Below, piece after piece: positions 25,477 to 34,999 of a stretch of DNA of 64,000 nt. The position numbers and the translations under genes are program-made. Under the pieces are notes generated by a model. It was given only the letters and a program-made list of their open reading frames with translations. It was not told where the DNA came from and searched no databases. The stretch comes from Dehalobacter sp. DCA. Lineage in GTDB: Bacteria > Bacillota > Desulfitobacteriia > Desulfitobacteriales > Syntrophobotulaceae. How positions within the stretch are numbered: the first letter of the stretch is position 1; the number at the start of each line of letters is the position of its first letter. Location: positions 930,001 through 994,000 of the forward strand of contig NC_018866.1 of NCBI RefSeq assembly GCF_000305775.1, in the 5' to 3' direction.

Positions 25477-26343
25477 CTAGATAGGCTCGCCTTCTGTTTT
25501 GACATATTCGTGGAATTTAGCCAGCAGCTTTTTAAATACGGGTCCTGGTTTACCGTCCCCGATCTTTCTGGAATCCAGCATAATAATCGGAATCAGCTCA
25601 GCCGCCGTACCGGTCAGGAAGCACTCATCGGCACTGTAGACATCAATCAGATGAAACAGCTCTTCTTGAACGGTGATCCCTTCCTGGCGGGCTAAATCAA
25701 TAACCGAATCACGGGTGACGCCTTTTAAAATCCCGGCATAAACTGGAGGTGTGGTTATAACTCCGTCTTTGATAATGAAAATGTTATCGCCGGTGGCTTC
25801 ACTGACATACCCTTCCTGATTCAACATCAATGCTTCCATCAGACCTGCCCTGTTGGCTTCAATCTTGGCCATAATATTGTTTAAATAGTTCAGGGATTTG
25901 ATTCTCGGGCTTAACGCATCTGAACTGTTCCGTCGGGTTGCAGCCGTAATGATCTCCATCCCGTTTTCGTACATGCTCTGCGGATACAATGAAATATTGC
26001 CGGCAATACAAATAATTTCCGATTTAGGGCATTTCCTTGGGTCTAAGCCCATATCTCCGACCCCTCTGGAAATAATCAGGCGGATATAAGCATCTGTAAG
26101 GTTGTTTTTTCTTACAGTTTCTACAACGATATCCATCATTTCCCGACGGCTTACCTCAACGTTTAACAGAATCGCATTAGCGGACTCATACAGTCTGTCA
26201 ATATGTTCCTTTAATTTGAATACCCGGCCGTTATAGGCCCGGATCCCTTCAAATACACCGTCTCCGTAAAGAAAGCCATGATCAAATACAGAAATTTTCG
26301 CCTCCTGGCTGTCAACAAATTTACCATCGCAATAGATAATCAT
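25477..26343 (-). CDS. ilvE: Branched-chain amino acid aminotransferase
   Basis: 288 residues of the class IV PLP aminotransferase fold: YGDGVFEGIRAYNGRVFKLKEHIDRL at the N-terminus, lysine in SLNYLNNIMAKIEA, and YVSEATGDNIF / TGTAAELIPI. It transfers the final amino group in Val, Leu and Ile synthesis. It is the first gene of the minus-strand operon, with GAAAGGAG upstream and a clear promoter at 26391-26419. Confidence 0.95.
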   Translation of the reverse strand: MIIYCDGKFVDSQEAKISVFDHGFLYGDGVFEGIRAYNGRVFKLKEHIDRLYESANAILLNVEVSRREMMDIVVETVRKNNLTDAYIRLIISRGVGDMGLDPRKCPKSEIICIAGNISLYPQSMYENGMEIITAATRRNSSDALSPRIKSLNYLNNIMAKIEANRAGLMEALMLNQEGYVSEATGDNIFIIKDGVITTPPVYAGILKGVTRDSVIDLARQEGITVQEELFHLIDVYSADECFLTGTAAELIPIIMLDSRKIGDGKPGPVFKKLLAKFHEYVKTEGEPI

Positions 26344-26390
26344 GTGAATACTCCTTTCCGAAAATCAATTTTGATTTCAACACTATCTAT

Positions 26391-26419
26391 ATTGTAACGA
26401 AACACAATCAACATGTAAA
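26391..26419 (-). promoter_or_regulatory. Promoter of the ilv-leu operon
   Basis: Minus-strand TTTACA (26414-26419), 17 bp spacer, TACAAT (26391-26396), 48 bp upstream of ilvE. No T-box (AGGGTGGNACCGCG) or long attenuator is seen between it and the gene. Confidence 0.75.
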
Positions 26420-26642
26420 ATATACCTTAATAAAAAAAAACAGGGAGTCTAATTGCTACACTTCCTAACGTGCATATTCATATATGAGAAAAACTCTACG
26501 GACTTTCTGAACCATCATTATCTCGTTAACGCTGTGTTATAGCACATATAATTATTTTATCTAAGTGTATATGATACAGTTAACTGTGTCAATATATTTG
26601 GAATATACTTTTCATCCTGCAGTGGGCCGATCAAAAATATCC

Positions 26643-26671
26643 TTGCCAATTTCGGGATAGCTTGGTATAAT
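26643..26671 (+). promoter_or_regulatory. Promoter of hom-thrB
   Basis: TTGCCA (26643-26648), exact 17 bp spacer, TATAAT (26666-26671), 53 bp upstream of hom. The 220 bp between this and the ilv promoter are AT-rich with no gene seen. Confidence 0.85.
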
Positions 26672-26724
26672 GTCCACTGTACAGAAACACTTGTTCATTC
26701 AGAGGGGATAGGGAGGAAATATTT

Positions 26725-28014
26725 ATGAAGAAAATTGTAATTGGTTTACTGGGTTTTGGAACTGTGGGATCAGGTACAGCCGCCATACTGGAAAATAACC
26801 GGTATGACATCAGTACCCGTACCAACGCAGATATAACTATAAAGAAGGCTTTAGTCCATGATATCCATAAACCTCGGCCGGATTGCCGCGGCATTATTTT
26901 GACAGACGATCCCAGGGAGATCACGGATGATCCGGAAATTGACATTGTTGTCGAAGTAATGGGCGGTATCGAGCCAGCCCGCACGCTTATCCTGACTGCA
27001 ATGGCAAACGGCAAAAATGTAGTTACCGCCAATAAAGATCTTTTAGCTCAAAATGGAGAAGAACTGCTTGAGGCTGCGAAAAAGAACGGCCGAGATTTGT
27101 ATTTTGAAGCCAGTGTCGCTGGCGGTATCCCGATTATCGCTGCCTTAAGGCAATCCCTGACCGCCAACCGGATCTCCTCACTGCTTGGGATTATTAACGG
27201 TACGACCAATTATATTTTGTCTGCTATGACCGAACAGGGACGCAATTTTGCTGATGTCCTGAAAGAAGCCCAAGAGCTCGGCTATGCTGAAGCAGATCCG
27301 GTCTCCGACGTAGAAGGGCTTGATGCCGCCCGCAAACTTGCGATTCTTTCTTCCCTGGCTTTTAATACGCGCGTGACGTTTAACGATGTTTATGCCGAAG
27401 GAATTTCCAACGTTTCTCCGGAAGATATCCACTATGCCGATGAGCTCGGCTGCGTGATTAAGCTGCTGGCCATTGCCAAAAATCAGGAAGAAGGGATCGA
27501 AGTCAGGGTGCATCCCGCCCTGATTTCCAAAAAACATCCGCTGGCCAATATCAGCGGTGTGTACAACGCGATTTATGTCACCGGTGATGCTATCGGAGAA
27601 ACAATGTTTTACGGGAAAGGCGCCGGAGCCTTGCCGACAGGCAGTTCCGTTGTAGCCGACATTATCCAGATTGTACGCAATATGTCCGCCGGATCCGAAG
27701 GACTCCTGAATTGCGGCTGTTACCGCAACTATCCGATCATCTCAACGGATGATTTTACAACCGCTTATTACATCCGGCTTAAAGTTAAAGACGAGCCAAA
27801 AGTCTTTGCAACACTGGCGTTATTCTTTGCTGAAGCTGATATTAGCTTTAATTCCATCATCCAGAAACCGCGGCCGGATAAAAGCGCCGAAATCGCACTG
27901 GTGACCCACCCCTGCCGGGAAGGACAGCTCCGTCAGGCCATCCAGTCCCTAAATTCCTACAGCAAATTGGATAAGATTTATAATGTTATCCGGTTGGAGA
28001 CAAGCGGAGTCTAA
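26725..28014 (+). CDS. hom: Homoserine dehydrogenase
   Basis: 429 residues: NAD(P)-binding GLLGFGTVGSG at the N-terminus, VTANKDLLAQNG, catalytic-domain GIINGTTNYILSAM and EADPVSDVEGLDAARKLAIL, and a C-terminal ACT domain (about 350-429) for threonine feedback. It reduces aspartate semialdehyde to homoserine. GGAGG ribosome binding site upstream. Followed, after a hairpin repeat, by thrB. Confidence 0.97.
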   Translation: MKKIVIGLLGFGTVGSGTAAILENNRYDISTRTNADITIKKALVHDIHKPRPDCRGIILTDDPREITDDPEIDIVVEVMGGIEPARTLILTAMANGKNVVTANKDLLAQNGEELLEAAKKNGRDLYFEASVAGGIPIIAALRQSLTANRISSLLGIINGTTNYILSAMTEQGRNFADVLKEAQELGYAEADPVSDVEGLDAARKLAILSSLAFNTRVTFNDVYAEGISNVSPEDIHYADELGCVIKLLAIAKNQEEGIEVRVHPALISKKHPLANISGVYNAIYVTGDAIGETMFYGKGAGALPTGSSVVADIIQIVRNMSAGSEGLLNCGCYRNYPIISTDDFTTAYYIRLKVKDEPKVFATLALFFAEADISFNSIIQKPRPDKSAEIALVTHPCREGQLRQAIQSLNSYSKLDKIYNVIRLETSGV

Positions 28015-28044
28015 TATCGTAATACTTTTGCTTTGCTCGGGTTA

Positions 28045-28147
28045 GTCTCCATAATGGATAACCGCTTTCGGCAGATAGTGCCCTCCTTGGCTTGTCGCTC
28101 CTTGCTATTGCATAGCATCGCGACATTAGTCCATCCATTATGGAGAC
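28045..28147. repeat. Hairpin repeat, copy D
   Basis: Perfect 15 bp outer arms (GTCTCCATAATGGAT at 28045-28059; complement at 28133-28147). The first half of the interior, CCGCTTTCGGCAGATAGTGCCCTCC, matches copy B; the second half (ATCGCGACATTAGTCCATCC) matches the different repeats near 55.0 kb. Between hom and thrB. Confidence 0.8.
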
Positions 28148-28279
28148 GTAGTCTGGAACTGATGAAATTAACGTTATTTGAGATTGAACTGCTAGCTGTT
28201 TACTTCGCCCAGTAATTGTTATAGAATTTATACGAAGTTCAGACACAAATCGATATTATCAGCAAAAATGGAGGAAACG

Positions 28280-29179
28280 ATGTTCCAAGTAAAAGTACCA
28301 GCAACTTCAGCAAATCTCGGACCAGGTTTTGACTGTATGGGACTGGCTTTAAGGCTATATAACTATATCCAGGCTGAAGAAAGTGAAAAACTGGAGATTA
28401 TCCTTAAAGGCACCTATACGAGCAATATTCCGGCAGATGAAACAAACCTTTTATGGAAAACAGCCTGCAGGCTGTGGCAGAAAATTGGTTTCCAGCCTAG
28501 ATTCTTAAAAATCACCCTGGAAAGCCATGTTCCGCCTGCCCGCGGACTGGGAAGCAGTTCCACCGCCGTTGTCGGCGGGTTGATTATCGCAAACGCGGTA
28601 GCCGGAAGCCCCTTAAACAAGCTTCAATTGCTTGAAATCGCTTCTGAAATCGAAGGCCACCCGGATAATGTCTCGCCTGCTCTTTGCGGCGGGATCACCT
28701 TGACAGTCATGGATGAAAACAAGCTTATTCCGAGGACGCTGGCGAAGTCTCCAAAATTCAAAGCCGTCGTCGTGATCCCGGATATTCTCGTTAAAACTGA
28801 AAAAGCGCGCGGGATACTGCCTGCTTCTGTTTCCAGGACTGATGTGATCTTTAATGCTTCCCGCGTCGGCCTTTTAGTTGATGCGTTTGTTAAAGAGGAA
28901 TACGATTTATTGGCGATTGCCACTCAGGACAGGATCCATCAAAATCAGCGAGCTTCTCTGATCCCCGGTATGCCCGAAGCCTTAAAATCTGCTGTCCGCG
29001 CTGGCGCGTACGGCGCAGCCCTGAGTGGTTCCGGACCGACTCTGATTGCTTTTTGCCCCTATGGAAAAGAAGATCAGATAGCCATGACGATGAAGAACGT
29101 ACTCCAGGAGAATGGTTTGTCTTCTGCAGCCCTGACCCTGGATATTGATTCTGAGGGAGCCGTGCTGACTGAAATTTGA
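28280..29179 (+). CDS. thrB: Homoserine kinase
   Basis: 299 residues from the ATG at 28280 (GGAGG at 5 nt), MFQVKVPATSANLGPGFDCMG. GHMP kinase motifs: ATP loop PPARGLGSSSTAVVGG and C-terminal GAYGAALSGSGPTLIAF. It phosphorylates homoserine for threonine synthesis. No thrC lies in the window. Confidence 0.96.
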   Translation: MFQVKVPATSANLGPGFDCMGLALRLYNYIQAEESEKLEIILKGTYTSNIPADETNLLWKTACRLWQKIGFQPRFLKITLESHVPPARGLGSSSTAVVGGLIIANAVAGSPLNKLQLLEIASEIEGHPDNVSPALCGGITLTVMDENKLIPRTLAKSPKFKAVVVIPDILVKTEKARGILPASVSRTDVIFNASRVGLLVDAFVKEEYDLLAIATQDRIHQNQRASLIPGMPEALKSAVRAGAYGAALSGSGPTLIAFCPYGKEDQIAMTMKNVLQENGLSSAALTLDIDSEGAVLTEI

Positions 29180-29187
29180 TATTTTGG

Positions 29188-29345
29188 GTAAGCCCTAAAC
29201 AAGCGTAAATGAACCTATAAGATACTGTTAATCGTTTATACTATTGGCAGTATTTTTTTAACTTAGGGCTTACGTCATGTACCCTAACCGCTCTTCGGCT
29301 ATTGCACCATCCTTGGCGAGTCGCTCCTTTGCCATTCATGACCGT
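29188..29345. repeat. Hairpin repeat, variant copy E
   Basis: Arms GTAAGCCCTAA (29188-29198) and TTAGGGCTTAC (29263-29273) enclose an AT-rich loop. Just right is a fragment of the family interior, AACCGCTCTTCGGCTATTGC...CATCCTTGGC...GTCGCTCC. It looks like a rearranged or partial member, between thrB and the next gene. Confidence 0.5.
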
Positions 29346-29424
29346 CAAAAAGTCAAAGAACATGACAAAATTCTTGCTATTGCTTTGAAATCACTTCATA
29401 ATTAATCCTGAGGTGGGATTATTA

Positions 29425-30975
29425 ATGACTTTTGCAGAAAAATTAGATTTCTTAATGAATATTACGAAAACAAGTAATAGCGCTCTGGCTCAGCAGATCT
29501 CCGTAGATGCGTCTTTGATCAGCCGTTTTCGGCGCGGAGAACGCCAGCCTTCCCGCAACGCCAACTATCTGAAGACAATGTCTTCCTATTTGGCGCAGCG
29601 CTGTACCAAAGCGTATCAAATCACTGCTGTATTTGAACAGCTCAACATGATGCCAACCGCAGAATCTCAGATCGAGCAGTTTAAAATCCTGGTCCATCAG
29701 TGGCTTTCAGGTGAAATCGGCAATGATACCGAAACAGTCAGCGAATTTTTAAACGGACTGTCCAATTTTAAGTTCAAAAACCTGTCTCTGTTGGAAAGCA
29801 GCGAGGAACCGGAACTTGTCATGGAGCTGAAGATGGATGGTGCCGTCTTCTTTGGTGAGGAAGGTAAACGGGAAGCTGTGAGTACATTTCTGACCATGCT
29901 GCTATCCGGCAAGATTCCCCAAACGCTTCTTTTATATAGTGACGAGCGGATAGACTGGTTAACCGGGGATTATTCCTTTACGAAGAAATGGTCGGCCTTG
30001 CTCAGAAAGGCGATTCTGGCTGGAAATAGGATCAAAATCATCCACACGCTCAGCAGGGATTTGGATGAAATGCTCTCGGCAATCACCCAGTGGATGCCCA
30101 TCTATATGACCGGAGCCGTGGAACCCTATTATTGCCCAAGAAAACGGGATGGGATTTTCGGACGGACTTTGTTCATTGCCCCCCAAACCGCCGCCTTAAC
30201 TTCAACTTCTGTAGAAAACAAGACAGCGAATGCCGCTAATTTTCTGGTGACAGATAAAAAAACGGTCAGCGCTTTGACCGATGAATTCAACGATTATCTG
30301 TCCGTCTGTCGTCCACTGATGAACATCTATACCCTCGGAAATCAACAGGAATATCAGAAAAGATATTCACTGGCGCTGGCCCATTTTGACAGTGCGGAAG
30401 CTGATACAATCCTGAAAACAGAATCACTTTCCATGGTAACCATGCCTTCTGCAACCTTCGAACATATTTTGACCCGGATCGGCAGCACGGAAAAAAGAAA
30501 CATCCTGTCTTACCATAAAAGCCGGATCAAAACTTTTGAGAAAAACCTTCTCCTACATCAGTACTATGAAATTGCGGCTCTCCCCGATCCTATCCTTATG
30601 AAAAAAGGTGAACTGCGCATCGGTTTCTCTTCCTTCATCATCCACGATCAGGAACTATACTATACGCAGGAAGAATACACGGCTCATCTCCAGCACCTTA
30701 TCTTTCTGCTCGAAAATCATGAGAATTATCATCTGCGTCTTGTTTCCGAGGAAGAAAAGAAGGACTATCTGATCTATGCCAAAGACGCGGTCGGCGTGAT
30801 GATTGCGAAGACCGCCCTGCCTTTTGTTGTATTTGAAGTCAATGAAAGCAATATGACCTCGGCTTTTTGGGACTCTCTCCGTAGTGTTGCAGTCAAACAA
30901 AAAAGCAAAAACGACAGACAGCTTACGATTGCTAAATTAAAAGCATTTATTCACGCCCTCCGGAATGTTGAGTAG
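29425..30975 (+). CDS. Large XRE-type helix-turn-helix protein of unknown role
   Basis: 516 residues from the ATG at 29425 (GAGGTGGG upstream; a GTG four codons earlier is less likely). The N-terminus TFAEKLDFLMNITKTSNSALAQQISVDASLISRFRRGERQPSRN is an XRE-like HTH (about 1-50). The remaining about 460 residues have no motif I recognise; they contain mixed alpha/beta stretches such as LLLYSDERIDWLTGDYSFTKKWSALLRKAI. The 3' end overlaps the convergent transglycosylase gene by 29 nt. It could be a ligand- or stress-sensing regulator. Confidence 0.75.
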   Translation: MTFAEKLDFLMNITKTSNSALAQQISVDASLISRFRRGERQPSRNANYLKTMSSYLAQRCTKAYQITAVFEQLNMMPTAESQIEQFKILVHQWLSGEIGNDTETVSEFLNGLSNFKFKNLSLLESSEEPELVMELKMDGAVFFGEEGKREAVSTFLTMLLSGKIPQTLLLYSDERIDWLTGDYSFTKKWSALLRKAILAGNRIKIIHTLSRDLDEMLSAITQWMPIYMTGAVEPYYCPRKRDGIFGRTLFIAPQTAALTSTSVENKTANAANFLVTDKKTVSALTDEFNDYLSVCRPLMNIYTLGNQQEYQKRYSLALAHFDSAEADTILKTESLSMVTMPSATFEHILTRIGSTEKRNILSYHKSRIKTFEKNLLLHQYYEIAALPDPILMKKGELRIGFSSFIIHDQELYYTQEEYTAHLQHLIFLLENHENYHLRLVSEEEKKDYLIYAKDAVGVMIAKTALPFVVFEVNESNMTSAFWDSLRSVAVKQKSKNDRQLTIAKLKAFIHALRNVE

Positions 30976-31531
30976 CATAAAGGGCCAAATATTTTTCATA
31001 ACTTCTGTAAACCTTCTCGACATATTCCCTGGTCTCTGTAATTGGAATTTCCTCAATACGGTACGCATTCGGGTCCTTCGGCCAATCATCCAGCCAGCTT
31101 TGCACCCTGCCAATCCCGGCGTTATAAGCTGCCAGGGTAAGAACCGTATTGCCGGAAAACTCCTTGCTCAAAGAAGCAAGATACCAGGTTCCGTAACGAA
31201 TATTGGTTTCTGGATCAAGTAAATCAGTCTTCGCGTAATCCTCTTTCAGCCAGACAGCTACCTCTTTAGCTGTCCCTGGCATCAGTTGCATCAATCCGAC
31301 CGCCCCTTTGGATGATTTCGATTTGGTGATGAACCTGCTCTCTTCCCTGATTACGGCAATCACCAGCAAAGGATCCGTATCATACTGTGCAGCATATTTT
31401 TCAACGGTCTGTTTGTATGGAAAAGGATACATCATTCTGCCGACAAAGTTTGACTGGTATACAGCCAGGATCATAAATAATAAAAAAATAATTGTTATGG
31501 TCTTAACAATTTTCTTCTTTGCGATAAACAA
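30947..31531 (-). CDS. Membrane-anchored lytic transglycosylase (SLT domain)
   Basis: 194 residues. An N-terminal signal-anchor (KKKIVKTITIIFLLFMILAVYQ) is followed by an SLT domain with catalytic Glu in VIREESRFITKSKSSKGAVGLMQLMPGTA and the AAYNAGIGRVQSWL motif. It cleaves peptidoglycan glycan strands with 1,6-anhydro product. Possibly a cell wall turnover or sporulation enzyme; convergent with the upstream XRE-type gene. Confidence 0.93.
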   Translation of the reverse strand: MFIAKKKIVKTITIIFLLFMILAVYQSNFVGRMMYPFPYKQTVEKYAAQYDTDPLLVIAVIREESRFITKSKSSKGAVGLMQLMPGTAKEVAVWLKEDYAKTDLLDPETNIRYGTWYLASLSKEFSGNTVLTLAAYNAGIGRVQSWLDDWPKDPNAYRIEEIPITETREYVEKVYRSYEKYLALYATQHSGGRE

Positions 31532-31686
31532 AATGCACCCATCCTATTTCAATATTCTAACCTTTTGATTATCAGTATGTTGATCTGAGCAAAGATATGA
31601 TTTAATTCTGAAACATTATATACGACAAAGCTGCTTCAATGCAAGCCGAGACCTTGAATTACAGATAAATCTATGGAATGGAGATT

Positions 31687-32271
31687 TCAGGAAAACAGTT
31701 CTTTCCAGATCATTTCAAGTTGTTTTTCAGTTTCTCTCCAGTTCCTGGAATTATCAATGACCCGGTCGGCTTTCCTTTTTTTGTCCTCCAGCGGCATTTG
31801 CGCAGCAAGCCGCCGCTCAGCCTCTTCCCTAGTTAAGCTGTTTCGTTCCATCAGCCTGGTGATTTGTATTTCAGCAGGGACATAAACGACCCAAACCTCG
31901 TCGACAAATTTCCCCCATCCCGTTTCCAGAAGCAGCGGAATATCCAGGATAATCAGCTTTTCACTTTGGATTTCTGCCTTCAGGCATTGATCCTGCATCT
32001 GCTGCCGGATCAAAGGATGAACAAGTTCCTCAAGCCTTTGCCTGGCCTCAGGATCGGCAAATATGATTTTGCCTAGCTCCGCCCGGTCAATCTTCCCATC
32101 TCGGACGCATTCAGATCCAAACTCTTTTCCGATCAAAGGGATCAACGGCCCGTCATACAACCTATGAACTGCGTCATCCGCGTCAAAAATTGGGATGCCC
32201 TTCTGCGCAAACCAGCTGGCAACACGCGTCTTGCCGCTTGCTATTCCTCCTGTAAGTCCAATTTTGATCAT
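31687..32271 (-). CDS. coaE: Dephospho-CoA kinase
   Basis: 194 residues from MIKIGLTGGIASGKTRV (ATG 32269-32271, GAGG upstream). Walker A GGIASGKT, DADDAVHRLY and LLLETGW motifs are those of CoaE, the last step of CoA synthesis. It is followed at a distance on the same strand by coaD (47.2 kb). Confidence 0.96.
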   Translation of the reverse strand: MIKIGLTGGIASGKTRVASWFAQKGIPIFDADDAVHRLYDGPLIPLIGKEFGSECVRDGKIDRAELGKIIFADPEARQRLEELVHPLIRQQMQDQCLKAEIQSEKLIILDIPLLLETGWGKFVDEVWVVYVPAEIQITRLMERNSLTREEAERRLAAQMPLEDKKRKADRVIDNSRNWRETEKQLEMIWKELFS

Positions 32272-32279
32272 GTTTAACC

Positions 32280-32942
32280 TCAAATTATTTTTAATGACCC
32301 GATGAGTATCAGGACGATCCCCGGCAGATACCTGACTCTCGCCATAACGCTCGCCGGAAGCCTGCCTGTCAATACCTGACCGGTAAAGATCATCAGAACC
32401 TGCATCAGCGTCACCATCCCGATGACATACCAGAAAATTCCTGTCAGTGCAGCGGCTACACCCGAAGCAAACGCATCCAGGGACAATGCCACGCCGAGAA
32501 GCAGACTTTCATTCAGCGTAATGACTCCGGAGCCGTCAATGTCTGCCGCATCCGGTGTCTGCAAAACCTGAATGACCAGACCAAAGAAATTCAAATTAAT
32601 ACTGAACAAAGTACGATACGGATTGTCATCTCTCTGCCCGACTGAAGCTACCATTACCGGGACAGCTTCAGGCAGTTCCGCTCTGTTTCTCAAAGTCTGA
32701 ATCAATTGATACAAGCCGATTGCAATAAGAACGACTGCTCCCAGAATACCGGGATGGATCACCGTAAGCTGAGACGTGATCAGATGTCCGCAGTACATCG
32801 AGACTGTCATGGCGAGTGCCGTACAAAAGCCAATAATCATCATGGAACTGAGCGGTATCCGAATCCTCTTCAGACCGTAGGCCATCCCTACCCCAAAACC
32901 GTCAAGACTCAAAGCCAAAGCAAGGATCATTGCCATTCCCAT
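32280..32942 (-). CDS. ytaF: Sporulation membrane protein YtaF (MntP-like)
   Basis: 220 residues, six hydrophobic segments in two halves. Each half starts with the paired signature: ALALSLDGFGVGMAYGLKRIRIP and GVALSLDAFASGVAAALTG. These Asp-containing repeats are typical of YtaF/MntP-type transporters. YtaF is associated with sporulation in Firmicutes. It lies 8 bp upstream of coaE, as in many spore-formers. Confidence 0.9.
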   Translation of the reverse strand: MGMAMILALALSLDGFGVGMAYGLKRIRIPLSSMMIIGFCTALAMTVSMYCGHLITSQLTVIHPGILGAVVLIAIGLYQLIQTLRNRAELPEAVPVMVASVGQRDDNPYRTLFSINLNFFGLVIQVLQTPDAADIDGSGVITLNESLLLGVALSLDAFASGVAAALTGIFWYVIGMVTLMQVLMIFTGQVLTGRLPASVMARVRYLPGIVLILIGSLKII

Positions 32943-33050
32943 ATTCTTTTACCCCTTAAGTATTTCCTTCGGGATAATATATGGCTGTAACCTCGTTTTG
33001 GTGTGCCGCGCCGGCTCATCTGTGGTCGTCGGTCTGTCGGGTTTCCCGTA

Positions 33051-34925
33051 TTAATCCTGGTAAACCAGCCACTCCTCCATCAGATAATCGAGCTCTGCCT
33101 GCACTTTCTCATACGACTGGTGCAGTGACAATGTCAGTTCATAATCACTGGCTGCGGCATCGAGCTTATCCTCAATTTCTTGAAGCAATAATTCTGTATC
33201 CGCAATTTTTTCCTCGATTTGCTTGATCTTTTTTTCTATCCGTTTGGTATTCTTGGACTCTTCCCTGTAATCTCTGGCTTTTTGAGCCTCTTCATTTTTA
33301 CAGGTCTGATCTTCAGTGGCTTGAACAGATTCCATTTCTTCATTTTCACTCTTCTCGCTCATCTCACGATAGGCTGTGTAGTCTCCCTCAAATACCTTCA
33401 GACCATTCACTGTAAGCAATGCAATCTTATTCACGATTCGGTTCAGAAAGTACCGGTCATGGGATACGGTCAAAATTGTCCCGTTGTAATCCTGCAACAC
33501 TTCCTCCAGGACTTCTCTCGTCTCCATATCGAGATGGTTGGTCGGCTCATCAAGCAAAAGCAGGTTTCCCTGATTCAGAAAAAGCTTGCAAAGCGCCAGC
33601 CTGCTTTTCTCTCCCCCGCTTAAACCAGCAACAGGTTTGAAAACGTCCTCTCCCCGGAAGCCAAACCGGGCCAAAACATTGCGTATTTCCGGGTCATCAA
33701 GCGTTGATGAATAACGGATTTCGTCCATGACAATTTCTCTTAATCCAATATTCTCATGCTCCTGGGAATAGTAGCTGACGGAGACATTCGCCCCGGTCCG
33801 GATCGTACCGTCATACGGAATTTGTCCTGTAACAGCTCTTAACAGCGTCGTCTTTCCGACCCCGTTTCTGCCGAGCAGGGCAATCTTATCACCACGGCGC
33901 AATTCCAAACCTACATGTTCAAATATGGTCTTCTGCCCGTACTTAACGGCCAGATCGTCTATCTCGAGAACCCGGTCACCTGAGCGGGTCTTGGCCTGGA
34001 GGCTTATGCTGAGTTTTTTCGAATCTTTCGGCGCATTCACCGGCGTAATTTTTTTCAGCATGGATTCCCTGCCCCGGGCCTGTTTGGCCTTGATTCCGGC
34101 ACCATGACGCCGGATATACTCCTCCAGGTCCGCAATTTTTTTATTGATCCGTTCCGCTTCTCTGGTCAGCGATATTCTTTCAATATTCCGCTGCAGTTCA
34201 AATTCCGAATAGTTGCCGTTGTAAGCTTTCAGGAACCCATCCTCAATCAGGAAGGTGCTGTCCACGACTCTGTCCAGGAAGTACCTGTCATGGGAAACGA
34301 CAAGCACAGCTCCAGCATAATCTCCCAGGTAATTTTCGAGCCATTCCAGTGCCTCAATATCGAGATGGTTCGTAGGCTCGTCAAGAATCAGAACGTCCGG
34401 ATCACGCAGCAGAAGCTTACCAAGCGCCAGACGGGTTTTCTGACCACCGCTTAAATGATTAGCTTCAGTCGTCTGATGCCGGTCCATCCCGAGTCCGGTC
34501 AGGATCTTGCGGATCCTGGCTTCGAGCGCATAACCACCCGCCCTTTCATACTGTTCCGTAAGCAGACTGTACCTTTCGAGCGTTTTCTCATCGGCCTGCT
34601 CCGCCATTTTGTTTTCCAAGGATCTGAGGCTGTCCCGCATATCAAGAATATCCCGGCGTTCCGCCAGCATTTGTTCAAATACTGTACCGTGTTCTGCTGT
34701 GGATGCAGTCGTCTGCGGCAGATAGCCGACAGTACCCTGCCAGTTGATATCTCCGTTTTCATGAGCAATTTCTCCCATGACAGCCCTGATCAGTGTTGTT
34801 TTACCTGCCCCATTGGCTCCGACCAGGCCGGCTTTTTGACCCTTTTCCAAACGCAGCGTTATATGATCCAGCAGGGTGCTCCCTGCTACTTCAATTTCAA
34901 GTCCATTGCAATAAAGTATGCTCAT
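33051..34925 (-). CDS. ABC-F family ATPase
   Basis: 624 residues from MSILYCNGLEIEVAG (ATG 34923-34925; an upstream extension is unlikely). Two ABC domains in one chain without membrane segments: Walker A GANGAGKTT and GRNGVGKTT, signatures LSGGQKTRLALGKLLL and LSGGEKSRLALCKLFL, and a linker between them. A C-terminal coiled coil follows (KRIEKKIKQIEEKIADTEL...). ABC-F proteins act on the ribosome E site in translation control; some give antibiotic protection. The subtype cannot be fixed from the sequence; YfmR/YdiF-like by architecture. Confidence 0.93.
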   Translation of the reverse strand: MSILYCNGLEIEVAGSTLLDHITLRLEKGQKAGLVGANGAGKTTLIRAVMGEIAHENGDINWQGTVGYLPQTTASTAEHGTVFEQMLAERRDILDMRDSLRSLENKMAEQADEKTLERYSLLTEQYERAGGYALEARIRKILTGLGMDRHQTTEANHLSGGQKTRLALGKLLLRDPDVLILDEPTNHLDIEALEWLENYLGDYAGAVLVVSHDRYFLDRVVDSTFLIEDGFLKAYNGNYSEFELQRNIERISLTREAERINKKIADLEEYIRRHGAGIKAKQARGRESMLKKITPVNAPKDSKKLSISLQAKTRSGDRVLEIDDLAVKYGQKTIFEHVGLELRRGDKIALLGRNGVGKTTLLRAVTGQIPYDGTIRTGANVSVSYYSQEHENIGLREIVMDEIRYSSTLDDPEIRNVLARFGFRGEDVFKPVAGLSGGEKSRLALCKLFLNQGNLLLLDEPTNHLDMETREVLEEVLQDYNGTILTVSHDRYFLNRIVNKIALLTVNGLKVFEGDYTAYREMSEKSENEEMESVQATEDQTCKNEEAQKARDYREESKNTKRIEKKIKQIEEKIADTELLLQEIEDKLDAAASDYELTLSLHQSYEKVQAELDYLMEEWLVYQD

Positions 34926-34999
34926 CCTTCTGTGAAATACTCCTCCTGGATTCTTTCTTCCTGCATGAAAAGTTATTCCTTCTTCAAAACAAATTTCAT

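Noticed and set aside
26391-26720. T-box or leucine leader upstream of ilvE
   Set aside because: No AGGGTGGNACCGCG element or terminator/antiterminator pair was found in the 130 bp leader region.
28033-28215. 60-residue frame between hom and thrB
   Set aside because: It lies within hairpin repeat D and has no ribosome binding site.
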